Source of the DNA: Psychrobacillus mangrovi
GTDB taxonomy: Bacteria > Bacillota > Bacilli > Bacillales_A > Planococcaceae
Length of the DNA stretch: 64,000 bases
Direction: 5' to 3'
NCBI RefSeq assembly: GCF_037104765.1
Contig: NZ_JBAWSY010000008.1
Location: 1-64,000 of the forward strand
The position numbers were made by a program, and so were the translations under genes. Positions 31,121 through 39,130 of this stretch are shown piece after piece (within the stretch, counting starts at the first letter, position 1; each line of letters starts with the position of its first letter). A model generated the notes under the pieces. It was not told the DNA's origin, did no database searches, and worked only from the letters and a program-made list of their open reading frames with translations.

Positions 31121-32055
31121 AAGGTATTACACAATTACGAGTAGGGGATCCAGTAGATCATTTCTTACTAATTAAACAATCAACAAAGGGAGTAACAACT
31201 GTTGGGAAACCGTTTATGTCCCTTTTGTTACAAGATAAAAGTGGCGATATAGAAGCAAAATTATGGGATACAAACGAAGAACATGAAAAGCTTTTTGCAG
31301 CGAGTCAAATCGTTCGTGTCGGTGGTGAAATTCAAGACTATCGAGGAAAGTTTCAGCTTCGTGTAAAAAGCATTAGACCTGCAAAAGCAGATGAACCAAT
31401 TACAATAAATGATTTAGTTCCATCAGCAGCAAAATCTAAAGAAGTATTGATGGAAGAGTTAATGCAATTTTTCTTTGAAATGAAAAATCCTTTAATACAA
31501 AGAATTACACGTCATTTATTAAAAAAACATCAAACTGAATTTATGACGTTCCCAGCAGCTACAAAAAATCATCATGATTATGCATCTGGATTGATTGATC
31601 ACGTCGTGTCCATGTTGAAGCTAGGAAAAGCTTTATGTGATCTATATCCAACACTTAACAAAGACTTGCTATACTCAGGAATTATTTTACACGATATCGG
31701 AAAGGTTTTAGAGCTTTCTGGACCTGTAGCAACTACTTATACAATTGAGGGTAATCTGCTTGGTCATATAACAATTATGGTAAATGAGATTTCGAAGGCA
31801 GCAGAAGAGCTTCAAATTGAAGGGGAAGAGGTAATGCTTCTTCAACATATGGTGCTTAGTCATCATGGTAAAGAAGAATGGGGAAGCCCAAAACGTCCAA
31901 TGGTTCGGGAAGCCGAAATTTTGCATTATATTGATAATATTGATGCGAAGATGAATATGTTAAATCGCGCTTTAGATAAAACGAATCCGGGTGAATTTAC
32001 AGAGCGTTTATTCCCACTTGAAAACCGTTCATTTTATAAACCTACCTTCGAATAA
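31117..32055 (+). CDS. yhaM: 3'-5' exoribonuclease YhaM
   Basis: The 312-residue protein has an N-terminal OB-fold (about residues 8-90) and an HD hydrolase domain with metal ligands in LIDHVVSML and ILHDIGKVLEL (about residues 163-200) plus LSHHGKEEWGSP. This matches YhaM, a 3'-5' exonuclease acting on RNA and single-stranded DNA. It is the third gene of the yhaO-yhaN-yhaM operon, translationally coupled to yhaN. Confidence 0.95.
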   Translation: MKGITQLRVGDPVDHFLLIKQSTKGVTTVGKPFMSLLLQDKSGDIEAKLWDTNEEHEKLFAASQIVRVGGEIQDYRGKFQLRVKSIRPAKADEPITINDLVPSAAKSKEVLMEELMQFFFEMKNPLIQRITRHLLKKHQTEFMTFPAATKNHHDYASGLIDHVVSMLKLGKALCDLYPTLNKDLLYSGIILHDIGKVLELSGPVATTYTIEGNLLGHITIMVNEISKAAEELQIEGEEVMLLQHMVLSHHGKEEWGSPKRPMVREAEILHYIDNIDAKMNMLNRALDKTNPGEFTERLFPLENRSFYKPTFE

Positions 32056-32348
32056 AAAGAAATAAAGCGTAAAGGCTAAATGCTATTACGCTTTAAATTG
32101 TCGACAAAAGGTATCGAGAGGTTGTCTCTCGATACCTTTTGTCATTATTTATGTATTTTTCAGGGGTCTATCACATAGCCACTAAGAGAATTTATCGCTT
32201 TGGCATTCTTTTTCCGTGGGGAACTGAAATCCCAATTCTATTTAATCAAATGTTTTATTAAAGAAAAAAGACTATAGATAAACTCAAAGTCTTAAGAGTT
32301 TGTCTATAGTCTGAAGCGTAAGAACTAACGCTTTTACGCTTTATTATA
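32056..32348. other. Intergenic stretch with five stacked hairpin arms
   Basis: No gene is seen. From left to right it holds two hairpins after yhaM, then an imperfect inverted repeat of 17-bp arms (AGACTATAGATAAACTC at 32269 against 32296-32312), then AAGCGTAA/TTACGCTT (32314-32341) next to the prsA stop codon. The last has the same arms as the first hairpin at 32064. Confidence 0.6.
32064..32150 (+). terminator. Double terminator after yhaM
   Basis: The first stem is AAAGCGTAA/TTACGCTTT (32064-32094). The second is an 18-bp perfect stem at 32103-32120 and 32126-32143 (GACAAAAGGTATCGAGAG) with a 5-nt loop, followed by ATTATTT. Confidence 0.75.
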
Positions 32349-33278
32349 TTATTTTTCACTATCAGTAGTTGTATCTTCTTCTGCTGGTGCTTCTTTTTCT
32401 GCAGGAGCGTCAGCAGCAGTTAAAAATTGATCTAACGCAGTTTTTAAGTCTTCATCTTTAATTTTGATATCTGCGTCTTTCATCATTTTCGCAACTTTAG
32501 TCAACAATGTAGAAGTATCTGCTTTTTCAAGCTTTAATTGTTTCTCAAGTTCCGCTTTTTTATCTTCGTATGATTCTTTGATTGTGCGCTTGTCCGTTAC
32601 TTCAATAATGTGAAAACCATGTTGTGATTGAACTGGTTCACTAATTACATTCTTTTCTAATGCAAATGCTGCTTCTTCAAATTCAGGTACCATCGCACCT
32701 TTACCAAACCAACCTAATTCTCCACCAGATTGCTGAGCTGCAGGTTCAGTAGAATATTCTTTTGCTACTTCAGCAAAGTCTTTGCCTGATTCTAGTTCAC
32801 TTTTTACCTTTTTAGCAGTTTCTTCATCTGCAACTAAAACGTGACGAGCATTAATTTCGTTTTTAATATTTTCATATTTCGCTTTAACTTCTTCTTCTGT
32901 AACGTCTACATCTTCAATTAAAGCTTTTTCTTGCAATAAGTTAAGTTCTAAGTACTTTTTATATGATTCTTCTGTATAACCTTGTTGGGCAATCATCGCT
33001 TCAAAGTTTTCGCCTAATTGCTCTTTATCAGCTTTTAGTTGAGCGTCTACTTCTTTTTTCGACACATCATACTTAGAATCAAGTACTTTTTCAATCATAA
33101 GAAGTTGAAATGCTTGGTCACCGATAGATGATTTCATTTCTTCATATAAGTCGTTTTGTGTGATATCTCCAACTTTTGAAGTAGCAATTACTTCACTGTT
33201 ATCTGCTGAATCATTGCTACATGCACCTAGTGCAAGGACTGATGCTGCAAGTGTAAATGACAATACTGTTTTTTTCAT
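32349..33278 (-). CDS. prsA: Foldase lipoprotein PrsA
   Basis: The 309-residue lipoprotein has a signal peptide with lipobox LGAC (Cys 20), a helical N-terminal chaperone part, a parvulin-type PpiC domain (about residues 135-225; ARHVLVADEETA, GGELGWFGKGAMVPEFEEAAF, HGFHIIEV) and a charged, Ala/Glu-rich tail (APAEKEAPAEEDTTTDSEK). PrsA is anchored outside the membrane and helps exported proteins fold, including penicillin-binding proteins. It is flanked by hairpins and lies beside yhaM, as in B. subtilis. Confidence 0.96.
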   Translation of the reverse strand: MKKTVLSFTLAASVLALGACSNDSADNSEVIATSKVGDITQNDLYEEMKSSIGDQAFQLLMIEKVLDSKYDVSKKEVDAQLKADKEQLGENFEAMIAQQGYTEESYKKYLELNLLQEKALIEDVDVTEEEVKAKYENIKNEINARHVLVADEETAKKVKSELESGKDFAEVAKEYSTEPAAQQSGGELGWFGKGAMVPEFEEAAFALEKNVISEPVQSQHGFHIIEVTDKRTIKESYEDKKAELEKQLKLEKADTSTLLTKVAKMMKDADIKIKDEDLKTALDQFLTAADAPAEKEAPAEEDTTTDSEK

Positions 33279-33414
33279 TATTTTCTCTCCTAACTTCTTC
33301 GTGCACAGTAGTTACTATAACATAAACGAAATAAAAACAAAAATGGTTCCCATTCATTTGCCTACCGTTTTTTTTCAAAATCGCATAGGATACATTGAAA
33401 AGGAGGTGTTCAAA

Positions 33415-33525
33415 ATGGGAGGACAATATAATAGCGGTGGTTACAACAACTCTGGCTCTGGCTTTGCTTTGATTGTTGTTTTATTTATTCTTTTGATCAT
33501 TGTAGGGGCAGCGTTCATCTACTAA
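33415..33525 (+). CDS. YjcZ-family sporulation miniprotein (SscA-like)
   Basis: The 36-residue protein has a glycine/asparagine-rich start (MGGQYNSGGYNNSG) and one hydrophobic segment (FALIVVLFILLIIVGAAFIY), the hallmark of the YjcZ/SscA family of forespore or coat-associated miniproteins. AGGAGGTG lies 7 bp before ATG. B. subtilis sscA lies in the same neighbourhood near prsA. A sporulation promoter is expected but not identified. A strong terminator follows. Confidence 0.85.
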   Translation: MGGQYNSGGYNNSGSGFALIVVLFILLIIVGAAFIY

Positions 33526-33539
33526 TGAAAGGGCGGACT

Positions 33540-33570
33540 AAGATCGTTAAAAACGATCTTGGTTCTTCTT
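33540..33570 (+). terminator. Terminator of the YjcZ-type gene
   Basis: AAGATCGTT (33540-33548) and AACGATCTT (33552-33560) form a 9-bp stem with a 3-nt loop. It is followed by GGTTCTTCTTTT and, further on, a run of T. Confidence 0.7.
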
Positions 33571-33597
33571 TTCATCCTTTTTTTTAATTAAAAGAAA

Positions 33598-33638
33598 TGA
33601 CCCAGCATCATTTACATGATTTGGGTCAATTTTTTCTT
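33598..33638. terminator. Hairpin between convergent small genes
   Basis: TGACCCA (33598-33604) and TGGGTCA (33622-33628) with T-rich sequence on both sides can terminate the minus-strand small membrane protein gene and act on the plus strand too. Confidence 0.6.
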
Positions 33639-33824
33639 TTATACTGTATAAACTAATTCCACGTAGAAGCTAACAAGAAGTATCGTAATCAATATATTAA
33701 TGGTACGAAAAATCTTTGGATGTTTTTCTTCTGGAATTTCTTTTGACATTACTAAAGCAAATGTCATTCGATTGATTTGTATCAAGTAAAATGCTGAGAA
33801 TAGAATCAACGTAAAAATAATCAT
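33639..33824 (-). CDS. Small two-helix membrane protein
   Basis: The 61-residue protein has two hydrophobic segments (MIIFTLILFSAFYLIQI and INILITILLVSFYVELVY) joined by a charged loop (SKEIPEEKHPKIFR). ATG at 33824 is chosen because GAAGGGAG precedes it, rather than an upstream ATG without a site. I do not recognise the family. It is downstream of the DUF3267 gene on the same strand and may share its transcript. Confidence 0.7.
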   Translation of the reverse strand: MIIFTLILFSAFYLIQINRMTFALVMSKEIPEEKHPKIFRTINILITILLVSFYVELVYTV

Positions 33825-33893
33825 GTCTAATCTCCCTTCATATACTAGTAAGCATATCAAAGAAGGAACATAGTTTACAAGTAGTAGATATTG

Positions 33894-34439
33894 TTAAGGT
33901 TGGGCTGGAACTACTAATATCTCATAACCAGCATCTGTTTCTTCAATAAGTGCTTGTTTAGGTGACTTACTTAAATTTTTTACATAAATTAAATCTATTA
34001 AACAAATTCCACAGTGATAGGCTAATAACATAGTAAAATAATGAGCAAACATAGGAACTAATAGAGCAGCTATAAGTAGCGATAGATTAAGAAAAATAAA
34101 CGGCGCTAATAGTGAAAAAATAAATCTTTTCTTATTAATTGGTTCGATTACACGCAAAGTAACAATTGGCAAAAAGCCATATTGCTTATTTATCAATAAT
34201 TTTACTTTATCTCTATAACGAAATAAAGGAATAAAATGTAAAAGCTTATGGATTGGATAAATACTTAAAAAAGTAAGTATGAATACCCAAAAGTAATTAT
34301 CGGATTTGGTGGAATCATTAATAATCCCTAACAAAACATATGCGAAAGAAAAAACAGTTATAACGAGCAAAGAAGATAAAAGAAAAAGACGATCTAAGCC
34401 ATATTGTTTTTTCACATTAATTGTTTTCCAGCAATGCAA
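33894..34439 (-). CDS. DUF3267 membrane protein, zincin-like with HKLLH
   Basis: The 181-residue protein has about four membrane helices and the DUF3267 layout, a family described as putative zincin peptidases. The expected HExxH position reads HKLLHFIP (about residue 63), so both His are kept but Glu is Lys. A second candidate ligand lies in the helix MFAHYFTMLLAYHCGICLIDLIYV. TTG at 34439 is preferred (MHCWKTINVKKQYG), with AGGAG upstream. Catalysis by the usual Glu mechanism looks unlikely. Confidence 0.75.
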   Translation of the reverse strand: MHCWKTINVKKQYGLDRLFLLSSLLVITVFSFAYVLLGIINDSTKSDNYFWVFILTFLSIYPIHKLLHFIPLFRYRDKVKLLINKQYGFLPIVTLRVIEPINKKRFIFSLLAPFIFLNLSLLIAALLVPMFAHYFTMLLAYHCGICLIDLIYVKNLSKSPKQALIEETDAGYEILVVPAQP

Positions 34440-34530
34440 GTGTATGCATCTCCTATACGTAAGTAAATATCTTTCAGATACATACAATACGATGTTTCCA
34501 TGTAAAAAGCAATAGGGAAAATATTAAAAA

Positions 34531-35091
34531 TTATAGAGCGCTTTCATCTCTTGCAGTTACTACATTTTTTGTGAAAGTTTCATCAATATTTTTAATAGAA
34601 CGTTCGAATATTTCCATAAAGTCATCACCATAAATATTGCGAATGACAGCCATCACATCCATGAATTCTGGAAATTTGCCATAGAGCTCTTTCATCGGAA
34701 GAGATCCTTCAATAACAGAGTGAGGAGTATCATGGTAATTTCGATACATGTCTTCTAATAAAATTTTTCCTTTTGATGTCACATCCACGTAAGTGTTTCT
34801 TTTGTCTGTATCTCTTTTAGAAAAGGAAAGAAGTCCACGTTCCTCTAGTTTTTTTGAAAAGTTAAACGCTGTAGAAACATGCATAACTCCAAATTTAGCG
34901 ACTTCTGATATAGTTGCTCCTTGTAAATGATACGATATCCATAAGATATGATGTTCATTAATATTTAAGTCATAAGGTTTTATCCAAACTTGCCAATCTT
35001 TTTCTACAGCTTTCCAAAGTGCTTTGGAAAGCTGAGCGATTCGTTGACTGTAAAGCATTGCTTCTTTCATCGTATAAAACTGTTCGGTCAT
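34531..35091 (-). CDS. hpr: MarR-family regulator Hpr (ScoC)
   Basis: The 186-residue protein has a winged helix (NEHHILWISYHLQGATISEVAKFGVMHVSTAFNFSKKLEERGLLSFSK, about residues 45-95) with the wing SKRDTDKRNTYVDVT, and a C-terminal helical extension as in ScoC/Hpr. ScoC represses protease and sporulation genes in the transition state. ATG at 35091 follows GAAGGG, preferred over the TTG two codons earlier. Duplicated AT-rich 12-mers lie upstream and may be autoregulatory. Gene order before yhaH and trpP matches B. subtilis. Confidence 0.93.
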   Translation of the reverse strand: MTEQFYTMKEAMLYSQRIAQLSKALWKAVEKDWQVWIKPYDLNINEHHILWISYHLQGATISEVAKFGVMHVSTAFNFSKKLEERGLLSFSKRDTDKRNTYVDVTSKGKILLEDMYRNYHDTPHSVIEGSLPMKELYGKFPEFMDVMAVIRNIYGDDFMEIFERSIKNIDETFTKNVVTARDESAL

Positions 35092-35153
35092 GTCCAACCC
35101 TTCTTTCTCGATTCTTTTCTTTCGAATATTATAGCAATAAAGGAAGTAAGTTG

Positions 35154-35182
35154 AAATATAATATTATTCAAAATATAATATT
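35154..35182 (-). promoter_or_regulatory. Duplicated 12-mer upstream of hpr, candidate Hpr operator
   Basis: AAATATAATATT occurs at 35154-35165 and again at 35171-35182, 17 bp apart in direct orientation. It contains the AT-rich core (ATANTAT-like) reported for ScoC/Hpr binding. Position upstream of hpr suggests autoregulation or a promoter element. Confidence 0.5.
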
Positions 35183-35455
35183 TTTTTAAAATGTTATGTT
35201 AAAAAATCATAGTTTATAAAGAAAGATGTCTAAGGGTACATCACTATCTATAGGATTAGAGCTAGTAAACGCCGGCATAAATATCAAGAAAAGGAGATTC
35301 TATTAAATTATCGATATTTAACAGTTTTGTGTAGCAAATACTAGGTTTGTTTTTTTTTACTATATCAAGGTAATTTATAAGAAGTGCTACACACATGCCG
35401 TAGGAGTGCCTCATCGTGCGGAGGCAAAAATTTTATCCGTGATTTTACTTTAAAA

Positions 35456-35503
35456 AAAGAGACATGCGTTTAATCAGCTAATGGACTAAATGCATGCCTC
35501 TTT
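35456..35503 (-). terminator. Terminator of yhaH
   Basis: AAAGAGACATGC (35456-35467) pairs with GCATGCCTCTTT (35492-35503) with one mismatch, and a T-run follows on the minus strand. The loop is long (24 nt). Confidence 0.65.
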
Positions 35504-35505
35504 TA

Positions 35506-35880
35506 TTAATTAAGTACTTTTTCTTTTGGCTTTGGCAAAGTTTTTTCTAATTCTTCAATTGCTAGTTGAATAGATTGAATCTCAGCTTGAAGTTGATGCT
35601 GAAGTGGAGTGGTTTCGTTCTTCCATTCCGTGATATCCTTTTTAAAGCCCTCGATTGTTTCAGGTACTACTTCCTTTGACGCTTTACTCAACTGGCTTAT
35701 AGAACTTTTTAAATCTTGTAGTTTTATTTGAACTTCCTTAAGCTTGTCCTTGTAATCCAGTGAAGTCGTTTTTAGCGAAGATCGAAGTTCACTGCCGGAT
35801 TGTGGAGTCGAAAGAAGAACGGAAACCGAGCCTGCAATTGCACCAGTGGCAATGCCAATTAAAAATTGTGAAACTTTCAT
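35506..35880 (-). CDS. yhaH: YtxH-family protein YhaH
   Basis: The 124-residue protein has a glycine-rich N-terminal membrane segment (FLIGIATGAIAGSVSVLLSTPQSG), as in YtxH/YhaH general-stress proteins, followed by an amphipathic coiled coil (KDKLKEVQIKLQDLKSSISQ ... QSIQLAIEELEKTL). Function is unknown. GGGGTG precedes ATG. It lies between trpP and hpr as in B. subtilis. Confidence 0.88.
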   Translation of the reverse strand: MKVSQFLIGIATGAIAGSVSVLLSTPQSGSELRSSLKTTSLDYKDKLKEVQIKLQDLKSSISQLSKASKEVVPETIEGFKKDITEWKNETTPLQHQLQAEIQSIQLAIEELEKTLPKPKEKVLN

Positions 35881-35979
35881 TTCATCACCCCTTTGTATGT
35901 ATTATTCCTTTCCTTTCACTAATTAAAACATAATTTAAGGTACAAAAAAAGCTTTCCTATTAAAAGGAAAGCAAGTAAT

Positions 35980-36504
35980 TTAAATTGTTAAGGCAGTTTC
36001 AAATTTGGATCTTTTCAATAGCTTACCAATAATCGGATAAATGACGAAGAAAGCGACGGCATTTATAACGATTGCCGGAAGTACTACTAATACAAATAAC
36101 TCTCCAAATAATGCACTAGCTCCAAAAACGAAAATCGCACTTGATAAAAATACAGTTCCAGAAACTAACGTTCCTACACATGTTAGTGCAATTGCAACAG
36201 GTAATTTTTTAGCGTATTTATTAAGTAATAGTACTAAACCAAAGAAAACAAATGCTGTTACGCTTTTATCAATAACGTTCGGAATAAAACCTCCTGGGAA
36301 TGTAGAAAACAATCCCGAAATGATACCCGTAGAAATTCCAAGTAAAAATACACTTTTAATCTCTGGAAATAATAATATACCGATAAACATCATAGTTAGC
36401 ATGAAATCTGGTTTCATCCCACCATTAAATCCAGGGATAATAATATAAAGAACTGCACCTACACCTACTAGTAGGGACATTAATACTAAATTTTTCGTAT
36501 TCAA
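35980..36504 (-). CDS. trpP: Tryptophan transporter TrpP (YhaG)
   Basis: The 174-residue protein has five to six membrane helices and matches TrpP (LVGVGAVLYIIIPGFNGGMKPDFMLTMMFIGILLFPE, STFPGGFIPNVIDKSVTAFVFF). It imports tryptophan. The start is TTG at 36504, 7 bp after GGAGAG. The leader carries a period-5 series of NAG triplets over that ribosome binding site, the form of a TRAP binding site, so translation is probably shut off when tryptophan is plentiful. Confidence 0.93.
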   Translation of the reverse strand: MNTKNLVLMSLLVGVGAVLYIIIPGFNGGMKPDFMLTMMFIGILLFPEIKSVFLLGISTGIISGLFSTFPGGFIPNVIDKSVTAFVFFGLVLLLNKYAKKLPVAIALTCVGTLVSGTVFLSSAIFVFGASALFGELFVLVVLPAIVINAVAFFVIYPIIGKLLKRSKFETALTI

Positions 36505-36506
36505 TT

Positions 36507-36534
36507 CTCATCTCTCCTCAGCTTATCTAAGCTC
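36507..36534 (-). promoter_or_regulatory. Candidate TRAP binding site on the trpP ribosome binding site
   Basis: Reading the minus strand, six NAG triplets each separated by two bases run GAG, TAG, AAG, GAG, GAG, GAG. They overlap the ribosome binding site and end 2 bp before the TTG start. TRAP binds (G/U)AG repeats with 2-3 nt spacing, and in B. subtilis it blocks trpP translation in just this way. Two more UAG/GAG triplets lie further upstream. Confidence 0.65.
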
Positions 36535-36619
36535 TATTTGTAAGATTCCTCTAGCGTATCTTCTTGACCGCAAGCAAGAAACTTAAATAGATTGTAAGTC
36601 TTTTTGAACCTAAATGCAA

Positions 36620-37045
36620 CTAATTTTTTAGTGTTTCATACAACTCTTTCGCCAAATCCTGGATAACTTCTGGGGTAAAAGTTTTTTCTTTTGTATTCCA
36701 TGTGGCACGGAATCCGTCTGTTTGATCGTACCTAGGGATGAAGTGTAAATGGAAATGAAATACACTTTGTCCAGCAGGCGCCCCGTTATTGTTTAATAGG
36801 TTCATACCTACTGGGCCATATGCATCTTTTAAAGCAGAAGCGATTTTAGGAACTACTTTAAATAAATTACTTGCTTCTTCTTCCGATAAATCATACACAT
36901 TTTCTTTATGATTTTTTGGAATTACAAGTGCGTGGCCTTTTGTCAGTGGCATTATATCCATAAAGGCGTAAACATGCTCATCCTCATAAATCTTAGCACT
37001 AGGAATAGAACCTTCAATTATTTTGCAAAAAATACATTCACTCAT
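36620..37045 (-). CDS. hit: HIT-family nucleotide hydrolase Hit
   Basis: The 141-residue histidine-triad protein has the active-site motif HFHLHFIPR (about residues 98-106) and the N-terminal CIFCKIIEGSIPSAKIYEDE. Two of its cysteines and a His probably bind zinc. HIT enzymes hydrolyse nucleotide phosphoramidates or related conjugates. GGAGG precedes ATG at 37045. It is divergent from ecsA, as in B. subtilis. Confidence 0.93.
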   Translation of the reverse strand: MSECIFCKIIEGSIPSAKIYEDEHVYAFMDIMPLTKGHALVIPKNHKENVYDLSEEEASNLFKVVPKIASALKDAYGPVGMNLLNNNGAPAGQSVFHFHLHFIPRYDQTDGFRATWNTKEKTFTPEVIQDLAKELYETLKN

Positions 37046-37165
37046 GAAAAAACCTCCTATTCATTCTTACGATGAGTTTACCATATAATATATAGATTGG
37101 GGTGGATGAAAGAAGATTTTTCCTACTAGCTTTGGTAAACTATTAATTAGAGATGAGGTGCAGAA

Positions 37166-37915
37166 ATGACAGTATTAGAAGTAAATAATGTAACAGGTGG
37201 CTATACAAGGAAGCCAGTTTTACATGACCTGACTTTTTCGATTGGTAAAGGAGAATTAGTTGGTTTAATTGGACTGAATGGCGCAGGGAAGAGTACAACG
37301 ATTAAGCATATTATTGGCACGATGAACGCTGCACAAGGTGACATTCGATTAAACGGAAAAACAATGAAAGAAGACCCGGAATTATATCGTTCTTCTTTTT
37401 CTTATATTCCAGAAACACCTGTGTTATATGATGAATTAACTTTAACGGAGCATTTGCAATTGACAGCTATGGCTTACAACTTAGACCCATCTGTTTTTGA
37501 GGCACGAAAGGAATCTTTGTTAAAAGAGTTTCGTATGGAAAAAAGACTCAACTGGTTTCCTTCACATTTTTCTAAAGGGATGCGTCAAAAAGTAATGATT
37601 ATGTGTGCTTTTTTAGTGAGTCCTTCACTATATATTATCGATGAACCATTTGTGGGATTAGATCCATTAGGAATACAATCACTCTTAGATCAAATGAAAG
37701 CAAGAAAAGACGAGGGAGCATCCGTACTAATGTCCACTCATATCTTGTCTACTGCAGAAAGATATTGTGATCGAATCTTACTTTTACACAACGGGAAAAT
37801 TAGAGCACAAGGGACAATGGATGATTTGCGGGCAGTTTTTAATATGCCTTATGCGACACTAGATGATTTATATATCGAGATGACGAAGGAACAAAACGAT
37901 GAAAAATTTGCGTGA
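37166..37915 (+). CDS. ecsA: ABC transporter ATP-binding protein EcsA
   Basis: The 249-residue ATPase has Walker A GLNGAGKST, a divergent signature HFSKGMRQK, Walker B SLYIIDEPFVGLD and the H-loop STHI. EcsA works with EcsB, and Ecs mutants of Bacillus are defective in protein secretion, regulated intramembrane proteolysis (RasP) and competence. The gene overlaps ecsB by 17 bp, indicating coupled translation. Confidence 0.94.
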   Translation: MTVLEVNNVTGGYTRKPVLHDLTFSIGKGELVGLIGLNGAGKSTTIKHIIGTMNAAQGDIRLNGKTMKEDPELYRSSFSYIPETPVLYDELTLTEHLQLTAMAYNLDPSVFEARKESLLKEFRMEKRLNWFPSHFSKGMRQKVMIMCAFLVSPSLYIIDEPFVGLDPLGIQSLLDQMKARKDEGASVLMSTHILSTAERYCDRILLLHNGKIRAQGTMDDLRAVFNMPYATLDDLYIEMTKEQNDEKFA

Positions 37916-39095
37916 AGTATGGAATAAACGGTTTGTTTTTTATATAAATGAGTTGCAGAAATACTTAAAATATATTGCAACTGGTCATATTGCGGTTGTC
38001 TTTGTTTTTGCTATTGGAGCAGCAGGATATGCTTATAGTGAATGGTTAAAAACTGCACCATCTGATTTCCCGGCTTTTTTACTTGTAGCTTTTGTTTTAA
38101 GTTTGTTTTTAACGATAAGTCCTCCCGTAACATTAATGAAACATGCTGATGGAGTATATTTTCTTCCTTTGGAGACAAAACTACCTGATTATTTCAAGCT
38201 TGCTTTAAGATGGACATATTTTTCAAGTGTCTTTGTCTCTGTAGCGGTTTTTGTTGTTACAATTCCATTGCTTACTAAAATAGGCGGTCTTTCTAAAAAT
38301 GAGATTTTAATTTTATTTATAATTTTACTTGTGCTAAAAAAATGGAGCATTCAAGTGGAATTTAATTATCGATGGGCTGCAACTGGTAAGTACGTTTGGG
38401 TAGATCGTTTTGTAAGATTTCTTTTAATATTCTCTGTATTTTACTTTCTTATGAGTGGTTACTATATAGTATCCATTGGAGCAGCTGTAATTGGCTTAAT
38501 ATATCTTATAGTTTGGCAAAAGAAAAAGAAAGAAGTCGCATATCCATTTGACCATTTTATAGAAGTTGAACAATCACGGATGATGCGTTTTTACCGATTT
38601 GCCAATATGTTTACTGATGTCCCACATATTAGAGGTAAGAAGAAAAGAAGAAAATGGTTGGATGTATTTTATAAACTCGCGCCATATACACAAAAAAATG
38701 CTCAGTTTTATTTAGTGTTGCGTACATTTATTCGAACTGATGATTATTTTTATTTATGGGTTAGATTAACCTTTTTATCTGTAATAGGGGCTATTTTTAT
38801 ACCGTTCCCTATTGTGGCAATTATTTTCACTGGTGCCTTAGCATTTGCATCTGCTATTCAAATACAGCATGCCCTTCTTTCAGGACATGAATTTCGAATG
38901 GATTTGCTATTTCCAATAGATTCGAATGCTAGAAAAATAGCTGTAAATAGATTACTTCGCATCATACAGTTTGTACAGGCGTTATTGGTTTTGCTAGCTA
39001 TCTTAATTTTTTCAGAATTTACTAACCTCATGCTTATAGTACCACTGGCGATATATGTAATATCTGAAGTAACACTTCGAATGAGTAAGAAATAA
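37899..39095 (+). CDS. ecsB: ABC transporter permease EcsB
   Basis: The 398-residue protein has about eight to ten membrane helices split by a basic cytoplasmic loop (RGKKKRRKWLDVFYKLAPYTQKN). It matches EcsB in length and position. The ecsC gene that follows in B. subtilis is missing here; the next gene is yhaA on the other strand. Confidence 0.92.
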   Translation: MKNLREVWNKRFVFYINELQKYLKYIATGHIAVVFVFAIGAAGYAYSEWLKTAPSDFPAFLLVAFVLSLFLTISPPVTLMKHADGVYFLPLETKLPDYFKLALRWTYFSSVFVSVAVFVVTIPLLTKIGGLSKNEILILFIILLVLKKWSIQVEFNYRWAATGKYVWVDRFVRFLLIFSVFYFLMSGYYIVSIGAAVIGLIYLIVWQKKKKEVAYPFDHFIEVEQSRMMRFYRFANMFTDVPHIRGKKKRRKWLDVFYKLAPYTQKNAQFYLVLRTFIRTDDYFYLWVRLTFLSVIGAIFIPFPIVAIIFTGALAFASAIQIQHALLSGHEFRMDLLFPIDSNARKIAVNRLLRIIQFVQALLVLLAILIFSEFTNLMLIVPLAIYVISEVTLRMSKK

Positions 39096-39097
39096 AA

Positions 39098-39130
39098 AGA
39101 AGGCTGTCGTAGCTGACAGCCTTCTTTTTA
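39098..39130. terminator. Terminator between ecsB and yhaA
   Basis: AAGAAGGCTGTC (39098-39109) pairs with GACAGCTTCTT (39116-39126) with a single-base bulge, followed by TTTTA. It serves the convergent genes. Confidence 0.75.

Larger units (their letters stand above)
35092..35505. other. hpr upstream region and gene-free stretch
   Basis: No gene is visible. Near hpr lie the duplicated AAATATAATATT sites. Around 35390-35420 a short GC-rich patch (GCCGTAGGAGTGCC, CGTGCGGAGGC) looks like a decayed dispersed repeat. The right end holds the yhaH terminator. Confidence 0.45.
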
